DNA from: Hymenolepis diminuta
Taxonomy: Eukaryota; Platyhelminthes; Cestoda; Cyclophyllidea; Hymenolepididae
Direction: 5' to 3'
NCBI GenBank assembly: GCA_900708905.1
Contig: CAADRB010000108.1
Coordinates: 81,061-145,060, forward strand
Length of the DNA: 64,000 nt
In this document: positions 11,561 through 23,588 of the stretch, piece by piece
Position numbering within the stretch: position 1 is the stretch's first letter
Layout: every line of letters begins with the position of its first letter
Translations under genes and position numbers: made by a program
Notes under the pieces: model-generated
The model's input: only the letters and a program-made list of their open reading frames with translations
What the model was told of the DNA's origin: nothing
Database searches by the model: none

Positions 11561-14500
11561 TCTACCTCTACAATCTCTTACGAAAGATTATCTCATTCGA
11601 TTTCAGTTACTCTTCCATGATAGAAATTGTAATCTTTACCGTGCCCTTTAATACTAATATGTATGATGAGATTAATTTTTTGCCTCCTTTTGTTTGATTT
11701 TAGCATATATAACACTTATTTTGCCCATCGAACTGACATCTGCATGCATTTGGCCCCACCCTCTGAAGTTTTGCGCTATCATTTAAAATGAACTCTTCAG
11801 CTGAACTCAACCTTCCCTATTAGTATTGCCGTTTGGTAAACCCTTGTAAATTCCGAATAGATGTGTTAAATTTTCCTTCCGACTTCCAACTTGATTGCAT
11901 TCTTGAACTGGTAATTATGGAGTTGTTTTTCGCCTACTAAAACTGTCAATCAACGCTCCAGTTGAAATAGAGATGCACGAAGCGAATATTTTATCAAACC
12001 AAACTCAATGCAGGACCAAATTTATTTTTCAGGAGTAAACTAGTATTATTGTATTATCCTAACTGTCAGGTGAAAATAAATCACTCTTACGTATATCGGC
12101 TCGCAGCTATGTAAAACGAAGGATGGAAGTGGATCTACCACCAAGTCTTTCAAACATGGCCACTTGCTCTATCAGACAATAATGAACTGACAAAAGTAGG
12201 AAGAAGCAAGAGATAACAAACTTTTACTTAAAAAAACTAACATCTGCTGCAGCTTTCGTCCATTTCCATTTTAATCTAAGCTCAAATCAAAAGCACTGAG
12301 AAGTCTTGTCTTTTGACGTTTTGTTATTATAAACAGACCACTAAGTAAAAATCTTGTTTTTAAAAGACTGAAATTTCACTATTTGAATTTTTGCTCCCAT
12401 CAGTATATCGTATGGAAAGCCCATTTCAGATCCTTGATTAAATGAAATTTGGCTTAAACGGACCAAATTGTAAGTCCGAAATCACTAAATAAAGTCTCAA
12501 CTTTCCATTTTCAGCGATCGAAATTGGTGTGGCCCAAGATTAGCACCCAATTTTTAAGTTATCAGTCGTAAAATCTGGGATGGTTCAACACCAACCATCC
12601 TATGCCAATAAATTTTCAACCTCATTGTACTCTGACTATGCCTATTCAATTAAGGTTGTGTCAGCTGGACATCTGTTTCAAGTATTTTTAATAGATAACT
12701 AATAAAATACAATGGGGAACTCCCAGGGCATATTTTTTGTCTAAAATGTGCCAAGTGTCTTCGTAAAGTAGGATTTAATAAATCTTGTCAACTCGAGGGA
12801 TTGACACTTCAGAATAAATGAACTTCGTCGTTAACATTGAACAATAATTGAGTAAAGAAATATGTGTTCACCTCTTGGAAGTGCAGATGGTGCTTTGTTT
12901 CTAAATTTTAGAGCATCTGCAAATAATATATCATTTCATAATACATGCTGCATACATAATACAGAAAGAAATGTTTCTAGATAATATTTAAGTTCTATAT
13001 TTTCAAGAAGGGTTTCACAGAAATAAATTTGTTAATATTTTATTTACATTTAATGTGAAACTGAATACGTTGGTCTTGGTTATTATTTTCGATAAATGAT
13101 AATAACCTGTAGGAATCAGTTGCTGAGATTTTACGAGGTAATTTAATTGAAATTAATAATTAAAATATAAAATGGACATATATTTCGATAAATTTTTCAA
13201 AATTTTATTTTCATAAAGTTATAGTGAGTATTTTGACTAGATAATGTACCGGATGCTACATCAATAAGTCTTTTTGCTAAACCTGAGTAGTCTTCCTAAG
13301 CAGTCCGAATAGTCTCTAGCAGAGTCCTCTATTGTCAGTTTACTCCCAAATTGGCTAGGCTATGCCCAAGGTAGCAAGAACAAGCAATGTGTTGAGAGCA
13401 GATAGGTTATTGCTCACTACATATAATCTGTTGTCAGAGTAGAAAGTAATACTATTACAATACCCTATTAATTTGGCAGAATCACTGAATTCAATCGATG
13501 TAACGCAGTTGTCCCCATAATAATGTTCTATTTAGTCTTGATATTATTGTATTTGGCGCAAATGCTGATTAAAATTTCTGTTTGGAATTAAGTGAAAGCA
13601 AAAGTATTTCTTTAGCCTATAAAATGTTTATTGAATCCCAATCAAAGCTAAATTACTGAATTTTAAAAGGTCATAATAATTTTATTAGTATTTTAGTAAT
13701 TGCAAATGTGAAACCGCCAAATTTTATTATCATTTTTTTTCAAACCACTTACCTAGTTTGTTATATTTCTGGATTTTGAAAAAGATATATAATTGATTTT
13801 TAGCATATCATACATCCATAAAACTGCCAGCTTTAGAGTGCATTTGTATCCGACCTTAGTATTTTTATGGTACTTTAACAGTATCCGGAAGAATAGGCGC
13901 ATAAAGATAGCCCTTATGGTGTTCAAAATTTATCACGTCTATGATGTATCATTTACTCTTATACACATAAGCATGTAAACACAACCATGTAGTCAGTTTA
14001 TTCTCCAGGCAAGTAGCTAGAAATATTGCTGTTGGTACTGCGTGATTCAGTGCTACACATTATGATATGCCTGTCATTAGTTACAACCTATTGGTGTCTA
14101 TGTACAAATCCCCAGAAAACCCCAGGGAAATCATTCACATTATATTTTAGATTAAATAGATTAAAAATATATTAAATACGGAAAGATACTAAATATTTGT
14201 TTAACTGAGAATGTTCAGACTTTTCTAATCCAGAATGCGGTGCAGTATGTTTCTGATGGCAATTTTTATCCCGAATAACTGTTAAGCTGTCAGGAGTAGA
14301 GTGTGTCTGCAAATTCATAAGGATAACAAATTGCACCTCTGAGCTTCCCATCAAAGCCATCAGAAATTGGGCACTGAAATAGAGTTGATCGTTGTACCTG
14401 AGGAACAGCGATCTCGTCGGTAGTGCCAAAGCATTACCTTTATTCAGTGTACATTCAAATACCATTGTTAAATTCACATTTCACTCAGGTACTAAATATT

Positions 14501-15168
14501 ACGGTTTTGTTCTTCCACATTCCTCTATGGGAATTAAGTATTCTGACTGCTATGTTACATGATCATGAGCAAGCCAATCAATACCCCATATCCAATGTGT
14601 ATATGAGCAAGGTCATTTTAAAAAAATGAGCGAAAAGAAAATTTTCTGCTTAGTAGTCTTCTTCCTTCTGGGTTTGAGCTAAAGTATTGATCTCAAGTGG
14701 ACTGTTATTTTAGTGGATACAGACCTTCAATATCATGTACAGAAAGTACACGGAAGTTCACATAGTAGTGGAAATTTGCGTTGATTAAAATATGCAAATT
14801 AAGATAGTCGTCAAACACGAGTAAGAAATAATGTCATCTCAGTTTAATCAATGTTGTTTTTGAGTCTACTTCCCATTTAAACTAAACATTTTACGATATT
14901 TTCTCCTGGAATTAATTAAAATCAAGAGTAATCTTTAACAGATTAAGGCATTACACCTTCTCTATCCTTTTAAGCATGATGCGAAGCGTCTGCCAAATTA
15001 CAAAGGAATCAACCGCTATCCTTGGTTCATGTTTGACTAATTCATTAATAGTGCAAATTACAGATAGTGATCATGATTGTCAATCAAGATAATTTGTTTT
15101 CACATTTACCATAAGTGAAAACAACTTGCCGAGCTCTATAAACCTAAATTTTTAACTGCCTCTTCTTG

Positions 15169-15342
15169 GCTGCTGAATATCTTGCAAGATTATTTGACTT
15201 TTTAACCATTGGAAGAAAAACTGAGTTGAAGTGGTAAAACCAACCCTTCGTGAATAAAAATGGTCAATAAAAGCTGGACACTGTTGACAGGTATTTGATG
15301 CAAACGAGGGGACGAATCGTGAAATTTGAATCTTGGAACATG
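15169..15342 (+). repeat. Dispersed repeat family B, copy 1
   Basis: Aligns with 35124-35299 from GCTGCTGAATATC onward, sharing AACCATTxGAAGAAAAA, GGTCAATAAAAGCTGGACAC and TTTGATGCAA-type blocks. Non-coding. Confidence 0.65.
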
Positions 15343-15450
15343 AATTGCTCATTCAATAATCAAAAATTAAATGAAGAAAGAATGTTTTATATCTTGACGT
15401 TGCCCTCAGCATCTTTTTGATCCTTCCCTTTCGTAATTTGTTGGACATTC

Positions 15451-15541
15451 CGTAAACCGATTTCAGTTACTTTCCGCACTTAAAAATAGTAGATTTGTTT
15501 GTTTTACTGTGGGCATTGATGATATTGATAATAAACAATGC
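15451..15541 (+). repeat. Dispersed repeat family C, copy 1
   Basis: GATTTCAGTTACTTTCC and ACTGTGGGCATTGATGATAT, TGATAATAAACAATG align in order with 33031-33120. It lies just after a family B copy, so B and C may be parts of one longer element. Confidence 0.55.
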
Positions 15542-16281
15542 TGATATTCGTCATTAATTTAAGTCTCTTTGTAGATATCAATCTCAGAAGTTATTGGTTG
15601 AACTAAGCCTCCATTTGATCAACATGAACGATTCAGAGAAGGAATCTAAGTGCACAAAATAGGCCTTTAATTTTGCAGACAAATCACTCTGTGCTTATAA
15701 GATGATAAGAAGTGTGATTTAGAGGAGTTCTTTATTTGATAAGTTCGAGTAGAAAAATAATTATCTACGAGGTCAGTGGAAATCTTTGAGATTCAACCCG
15801 TCTATATATGTTTGTTCCTGTCTCTTTGGAATGTAAGATTTAAAGATTGAAGAAAAAATGATACATAACAGATTGCACTTAACGATTCATCTTAAGAGGC
15901 AGTCTACCTAGATTTGAATCAGTTAGCGAGTCCAACCAGATAGACATTGAGGGGGGGATGGTGGGCGGGTTTTAACGATTAAAGAGGTCACGGCTGATCT
16001 GACGTGAGTCACGTAGGGCAGATTACGATTTCAACGTCAATTTGAATAGTGGAAATGCAAACAAGTTCTTCTCTTGAGACATTAAAAGTATTTTCACGAT
16101 ATGCAAGATATGCTTAAGTATTATTACATTGTTAAATAAAATAACAAAGTAACTCTAGATCCCAGAAATTCAAATTTGAATACCGAAGAAAATTTTTCGA
16201 ATAGTTTTATTGTAATCATCGTCTCAAAGAAATTGTGCAAAACATGGAAACAATAATTTTACAGTTTATCATTATCGATAG

Positions 16282-16301
16282 TATATATATATATATATAT
16301 A
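16282..16301. repeat. (TA)n microsatellite
   Basis: About ten uninterrupted TA units. Confidence 0.9.
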
Positions 16302-17907
16302 AGTATTTGACGAGCGGATGGATAGCCACGGCCGATAGGAAATGAATTGAGCAAAGAGCAAGGGAATTTAGACCACGGGCTTCAGAATTTTAATATCCTC
16401 TGCTCCCAGCTCGTGAGAATGTGGTGTTGTTTTCTTTTCCAAAAGATATCTCAAAAAGATTTGCATTTGATCTGATTTCGACGTTTAGAATGACATTCTG
16501 ATATCAGGTATTTCTATCAGCCATGTCTTTTCAAGGATTTAAAGCATCCGAAAATCGGGCAGTGGAAATATTTATTGATCTTTTCACCTGAGACAGGAAT
16601 CCCATCAAAAGTGTAAGAGCGCTACCTTCTCTTCCAAGAATATTCACCTACGGTTGGTAACTTCAGATTTCTTCATTTTCCGTTGAATTCTTTTAAGTTA
16701 TGGATTTATTCTTTCAGAGAATTAACATTATTGATTGTTCAAGCCGCTACGGCTCGATCAACGTAAAGACTTCTTTCTCTTCTTGATTGCTATGTCTATC
16801 CATGACTTTGTGTAAGCTTGCTTTCAAGTTGCTCTTGGTCCGTAAGCTTTACGAATTACTATAATCATTACTTCGGTGTTTGAGCTTGACTGGGTGCATT
16901 CATTTCTTCGTCATGATATTACATATAAATTCTTTATATCTCATTTATTCATTATATAGATGGCATTGCATTTTGTGCATATTTAATAAGGTGTAATTAA
17001 TAACTCATTTCAAAATACTTCTAATGAACACTTAACGCAATTGTCATAAGAACTTTCTGCCCATGAAACTCTTTTTATTATCCGTACACTTTGAAATAGT
17101 TTACAAAAAATTCCTGAGATTACAGATCTTTATTCTCCAGGACAAATACTACTGTTTTCCAATTGCCCACCCCCCTCTCCGACCCCACCCAAAGCTTACG
17201 TACAAAATAATTTTTGCAGACAATTGAAACTGTGAATGACTTCAAGATAGATGGGCACCAATGCCAAAAGTACCATATGGAAGTCGTTGATTTCAAAACT
17301 GAAACCTTCAAATTTCACTTTGCAATCCTTAATTAATGTCAAGGCTATGGAATTTTTAATCCCAATCATATTTTCAATTTCATCTTTTGATCAAACTGAT
17401 TAGATAAATTAAATACTTTCAAACTACTTTCAGTCCCATCTGACAAGTAATCAACCATATATTATGGTTAATTATTTTTTCAAGTTGGATTAAATCTCCG
17501 AGATTTTTCGAGAAAAGTGGAGTTGCTTTTAATAGTCTTACATCTAAAGTTAAAATTATGCGGTTTTTGATTTAAATAATAAATTTTCTTGCTGACAATC
17601 TTTAAATCAGTTCTTATGGGCTTTTCGTTTTTAACTATAAAAATTGAGTCGACTGGCTGAAATGACAAAGGATCTCTATTAACACTAAATCCGTCATCAA
17701 ATAATATAAATTTGTTAATTTAAGTGAGGAATTGTGAAAATAGAAGTGTGAATGGAAATCTTTGTTCAAGGAAAAAATAATATCCAGTTTGAATGTCATA
17801 AAATTTATTTTCTAGTGAACTTTTCAGTCCCAAGCAATCTTACTAATGGTATAAGGAATATGATACAGCCATTTAATGCCAAAGTCCCTTCTAAGCCTAT
17901 TTAGTAA

Positions 17908-17936
17908 AGCTTTTTAAAACACTCGTCTTGGAGTGG
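17908..17936 (+). repeat. Short inverted-repeat partner of 22190-22217
   Basis: AGCTTTTTAAAACACTCGTC and nine further bases occur in inverse orientation at 22190-22217 with one base missing. A 28-base match 4.3 kb apart is unlikely by chance. Confidence 0.6.
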
Positions 17937-17944
17937 GGAGAATA

Positions 17945-18760
17945 TAATAGAAAAGCTCCATTTCTACCATCCTATAGTAATCAGTGTAATTGGCCATTCC
18001 GTTCATTGATATGCCTCTGAACACACTAATCACTGCTCCACTGAGTTCTTGAATATAACTTTAATATTAAAAAAAGTACCGTCAATCCTGTCTCTCCCCC
18101 TCTCTAATGCCAGGAGGGAAAAGTTAATATCATCAGTAAAGCCAGTATAGGAACCTGGCCAGATTAGACCTAGAGTAATTCCTTAAGCACACTAAAAGTC
18201 CTTCTCAGAGCTAGCAGATTACGACAGGCTTTCCCAAATAATATTAGGAAGAAGTGAATTGGAGAATGAGTATATTGGACAAGAGAAAGGAACTGAATAA
18301 TTGGGAAGGAGCAACCAATAAAATTTTCCAAATGACAATTAGGATATCTTTTGTACTTTACTAAATTAATAAATATGGTAAAATCCGAATTCAAAATTCA
18401 AATAGAGTAAGATCCTTTAATACCTTGATGTTGATTCCAGCAGCTTTTTAAATCCCTCCCCTCTGTCATTTGTAAAACTTTCTGTTAATCGATATCACTT
18501 GCTTCCCACGATTAAAAATTATAAATTTTTTTATCAAAGTGGGTAACTAAAATTTTTCCTACGTTATAAATAAAATGAATCTAAACTTTCCCACATCAGT
18601 GTTAAAAATTTCAAAATTATTATTTCCATTCCAGAGATTAAATAAACAGCAGTGATTCGTGAAAATCAGAGGTCGAAGTGCACATCAAATGAACGGAATG
18701 GTCAATGACACTGATTAAGTCTGATTACTATAGGATGGTAGAAATCGACCTTTTCTATTA
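17945..18760. mobile_element. Inverted-repeat (fold-back/MITE-like) element
   Basis: Arms 17945-18014 and about 18687-18760 are inverse copies of about 70 bp, sharing TAATAGAAAAG, ATTTCTACCATCCTATAGTA and CCATTCCGTTCATT. The right arm has a duplication of about 10 bp around AATCAG. The 670 bp between the arms contain no recognisable gene. Confidence 0.6.
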
Positions 18761-21700
18761 TGCTACTTTTTATGAATGCAAAAAGACTCCTCAAAACAGC
18801 GGAATAAGATACAGATGCCAGCGCTCGGTGACTACCTAATAACTGGGGTAAAGGGTTTCTATATTGGTGGAAATGACCTTAAGCCCAAAACAAATTATAC
18901 CTATCCTAGATGCAGCCTGAATTATTTCTATCTCTTCCACTTCTTTTCAGTTACCATATACCTTTGTTCGCTCTTACAGATTTTCCTTATCCACAAATTG
19001 TCTAAACCCTATCAAATGCGTCAAGTTCATCTGAGTTCCAGTTGTACCAATATTACTCTATACTAGAATAAATGCATTACCATTTATTAAAGTCAATTCA
19101 ATATTTACCTCATTAGATTAATCAGAACTATATTTCTAAATCTCAGATAGTTCCATCGAAATTCGCTGAAATTTAAATTTATATTTTTTTGATTTCATTA
19201 TTTTCAAATACAATCCGAGAATCAACGGAACAAATTTGTATAAAATATTTGCAAATGCCAAAGGGCTAATTTGAACGTCTGCTTATGCAGACTTGGATCA
19301 TGTAAATTATTTATGGACTGACTTTGCCTTTGATCTGCGGAGTGTGGAATTCAGACACCCATATCCTGGGCATATGACAAACCCTCCTGAGGACACACTT
19401 AACGGTGTATGACGTACTTTCTAACCCCACTCTCGTCTTATGTATACCAATAATAATGCACAGTTAATACCGTGTAGAGTCCATCCAAGCGGAAGCTAAC
19501 GATTTCATCTTTGGTATTCAGGATTTTCAGCTCTCTGCTTTTCAGTTCATAAGAACATGTATCGTCGATTTACCAACGATGCCCTCTGAAGGGACTCATA
19601 TTCAGTTTGATGTACTTTCGAGAATGACGATCCAAAATGTGGCATTTCAGACATTTTTATCTCATATTAGACTTAAACAATCGAAAATTGTAAACTTGAA
19701 GCCTTTGTTAGCCCATTCGCCTGAGGAGTGTAATCCCATAAACAACGCTCCAAACATTCGCAGTTTAAAACTTTAGTGTTTTCGTCCGAATTCCCCGGAG
19801 GTGGCTATTCAGACCTTTAGATATCGGAATCGACACCGCTGTCTGTTTTAACCATGGCAGATCCAACAAACTAAAGGCACTCTTTGCACCTTGTTCGACT
19901 TGCCCTAACAATTAATTTATTTCAAGTTCTCCTTGACATCTGATAACTCAAAATATGCAGATGACTTTTCATAGCAGCAAAATGGGGAGGTCCTTTCATT
20001 AAACTTGACAAGGGGATTTCCAAAGGGAATCCGCGGTGGCAAATCTTAAATGTCATGGTTCGTCGTTATTTCTAAGATTAGGCTAATTGGTTTGTTTGTA
20101 GAAATTCGAAAAAGAGATCTGGACTATTCGTATTCCCAGACTCTGCCTAACTGAGCAGAGAGGACAATATATTTGGTTGTTAAGTTAAATATTGACTTTT
20201 TGTTGCCAGAGCCTGTGATCAGTTGGGTTAGGTTTTATTCCAGGAATGCAGGTGACAATCAAATTACTTATCTCCATAAGTAACAGATTAAGCATAATTC
20301 GTCAGGTTTTTAGCAAAAACCTAGCTTGATAGAAGAAGTTCATGATAAGAAGCTTATAATTATCATCGGGTAATTTCAGATTAGTCAGTTCCACTCTCTT
20401 AATAGTGACAGCCCATACAAATATGCAAATTGAACCTGAAAGTTTAAATGAAATATTTTGAACGAATTAATGTGAGCGTGGGGCGTGTAAGGGTCTAGTC
20501 GCTCTTTGTCTGATATCAGAGATTCATGAGACCTGCTTGTATCGTTCACCGTCGGACCTAGTATTTATAAAGAACATCTTATATAACGATATATAATTAT
20601 TTAATAGAGTGAAAGATCGTAAAGGTATTGAAGAGTAAGAAGGATAGGTGTGTTGATTATGAAAACTTATTAGGTAAAAGGTGACAGGATCATCGTACCA
20701 AAATAGCCACTTTCGTCTAAAGCAACATAGGGCTTCGATTGACTACATTTCATAGTCAAGCTTCTCATTGATTCACTGTGCATCCACATTGGTTCGTGAG
20801 TTAGCAAGAGTCTCCTTACCGGTTGCCAATGTTATTAGCTTAGTTTACAATCAATTCACCATCAGTAATGACTCATTTGATGTCCACCCGTTTTCATCAA
20901 CTTCTGCTTACACATGTGAAGTTGACCTGATGCCCTTGCATACATATTTTAAATATCACAAGCCTGTAAAATGTTAATAAGGTCAAGAGTTTTACGATTC
21001 TTCTTATGACCGTTTGATAAATTTTAAAGGCGTTCTTCCCTTAGGGAGAGCAAAATTTCTTACAGCTGTCATCTCAGCAAAAAAGGACATTTACTGCCGT
21101 TATTGAAAAGACTCCGTATAGGTATCTGTTATGATCTTGTCTTCCCTATAGGATACCGTAATCCTCCCCACAATACAAAATGACCAAACCCACCCTCACG
21201 TTTTCACATCGATAGGTCGATTAATATTGTGCCTCAATCACAGCCATAATTTAAATAAATTCGTTCGAATAGAAGTGAGTTAAAAGATGCAGGAATTAAA
21301 AAAGAATCTTACATATTAGAATTATTTTGGGGAAAATAGCATTTTCTTATATATAGCACTATCAAAACTAAATGCATATTTTTCCTTTTCTAGCTAACCA
21401 TTCGGGAGTTATGATGATACTATCAGCACTATTTCTTCAAGTGAATGATAATGTAGTTATGAAGTGTTGGTCATGAAAATTCATGTTGTCGCAAAAATAT
21501 TTTCTCCCTAACCACCACGAAGCTCTGATCGGGTTTCATGTTTCCAACTATCTCCGGCCGGAAAGACTTTATGAATTAGCATTACCAGTTATAGATGGAG
21601 CAGCAGAGAATTCTCATCTTCTTGCGGTGGAATCTTCATATGAAATCCCTCTCTCCTTCTAGTAACTTTAGAATTGGGGTCTTTCACCTCTCAGTTAAGG

Positions 21701-21775
21701 ATTTCATACAGGAGACAAACTGAATCTCCAACACAAAGTCAATCATATTTTTTCACTCCTGTCATTTACTATGTT

Positions 21776-21803
21776 TATATATATACATATATATATATAT
21801 ATA
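21776..21803. repeat. (TA)n microsatellite
   Basis: TA units with one interrupting C. Confidence 0.9.
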
Positions 21804-22189
21804 CGAGTTTCTGTATTCTTCGTTAATGGGCTATGTCAAGCTAACCCATAGGATACAGTTCTACTTGAACCTAAATTGAAAAGCCGTATTCAGTTACTCT
21901 ATGCAAGTGTGAAGTGGTCATTTCTCAGTTATCAAACATACTTACTATATGTGACTAAAATTAAGCAATAAGAATGACTATTCAATATTTTTATGGAATT
22001 TTGTGGTTATTTTTGATTAGGGAATGAGATAATTGATAAAAAACTTAGTCCTGCCCACTAGTAATGCAGCGATTAACCTATACTAACTCCGAGGTTACAC
22101 CCAGTGAATGCAACGTCTAACCACACCATTTAAGTCCGAATAATGAAGAGGGTGGAAGAATTTAATTTCCCTACCATGATGTTAGCAAT

Positions 22190-22217
22190 CCACTCAAGAC
22201 GAGTGTTTTAAAAAGCT
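22190..22217 (-). repeat. Short inverted-repeat partner of 17908-17936
   Basis: Inverse copy of 17908-17936. Flanks beyond it differ, so the shared block is only about 28 bp. Confidence 0.6.
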
Positions 22218-23450
22218 CAAAGGTTGTTGCAATGAAAAACACATGAGATATGCATTCCTTCAGTCCAAGGTATCAAAGAATTGTCATGCAGATAAAAGAC
22301 AATGTATCCTCTATTTGGTTTCCCTGGCAACATGATTGAACAATGCATATTTAACTAATTAGCCCAATTAGTCAGTTTATGCTGACCAGACACTCTTTAC
22401 CTATGAAGATCGGAATGGAGACATCACCCAACGCCTAATCTTGTAAAATTTTATAAGCATTCTTGCATCGTCGAATATAGGAGAACAGGTTTTTAAAATT
22501 GTGATAATGAAAACGCAAGTGAACTTCAAGTGTATAACTACATGATAAAAAACGGTCATCCGGTACAAATTTCCTAATCTTCTTGGAAAGTAACTAATTT
22601 TTGAAGATTTAACTGACAGTGAGAAGCCAATCGCAATAGGTAATCATGAGAAACCCTCACTTCTAAGGAGCCAAATCTTCGTTTTTAATTTAAGTATAAA
22701 CAATGCTTTTCTCCGTTAAAAGAGTATTTCAATGAAAATCAGGTGTATATATTTCATAAGCTCATTTAAAAATTTGTTTTGAAATAAATTTTGAAGAATT
22801 AGAATAAATCAACCACTACTGCTGTCCAATGTTTATATTTTTAGACAGTTCACTAGTTAATGGAACATATCTTTTAAAATCTTAGCGAGACTCAAGCAGT
22901 CGTAAGAGACAACATTCCTCCTTTTCAGTTTCTTCATCGTCACGCTTTATTTCCAAACACTCAAAGCAATTCTTCACTGTCTTTCAACTATTTCAACGAT
23001 TCTGGTCAACTGTGAACCAATAAATACCCATGCATAAGCTAATACTTCCCCAGTTTTCACCACACATCTATTCGATTTTGTCCTCTCTGCCTCACTATTC
23101 TACATGACATCCAAGTCCTCTTGTCATCTACCGTCTGCCTGTACCTCCTCCAACCAGTTTCATTCCCCATTATCTCCTAGCCACAACAAAATGTCAACGA
23201 ATGATCCAATAGGCTATGTGAATAAACTTCAGATAAGTAGCCGTAAGTTTGGCTATCTGAGTTAATCAATAAATTTAATTTTTGTTATCAAGTAAATTTT
23301 AAATAGAAAAATGCACTAACACTGAAGGAAAAGTTAAATCAGAAGGTCATCATAAAGGCACCTTTTCGCATTCCTGTTCACTTCCTTAACTGTAAAATGC
23401 CCTGATACTAGCTTCCGAAATTAATAGAAATCCATTGGAATTAAGTACAA

Positions 23451-23456
23451 TTTATT
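23451..23456 (-). terminator. Putative polyadenylation signal of the DEG/ENaC gene
   Basis: AATAAA on the minus strand about 135 nt downstream of the stop codon at 23589. Position and strand fit a 3' end, but the hexamer is common in AT-rich DNA. Confidence 0.4.
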
Positions 23457-23588
23457 TTCTTAAAATCATATTATAGCGCAGAAGCTATCAAAATTGGCAA
23501 TAGGATGTCATTATTTGAATCTTATGAATATTCACAATCTCTGAGATCATTCTTCTAATGTAATGAAAATACAGAAATATTTACAGGT

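Larger units (their letters stand above)
7878..23588. other. Gene-poor region with old repeats
   Basis: Holds family A copy 2, family B/C copies at 15.2-15.5 kb, the inverted-repeat element at 18 kb, the inverse pair 17908/22190 and two (TA)n tracts. ORFs of 60-100 codons at 8972-9259, 14172-14477 and 18776-19066 have no recognisable domain or convincing splice frame. A Lys/Glu/Val-rich open patch at about 10156-10268 is flanked by AG and GT but could not be extended in phase. Confidence 0.55.

Noticed and set aside
14172..14477. 101-codon minus ORF
   Set aside because: Some protein-like stretches, but no family, no start context and no splice support, so not reported as a gene.
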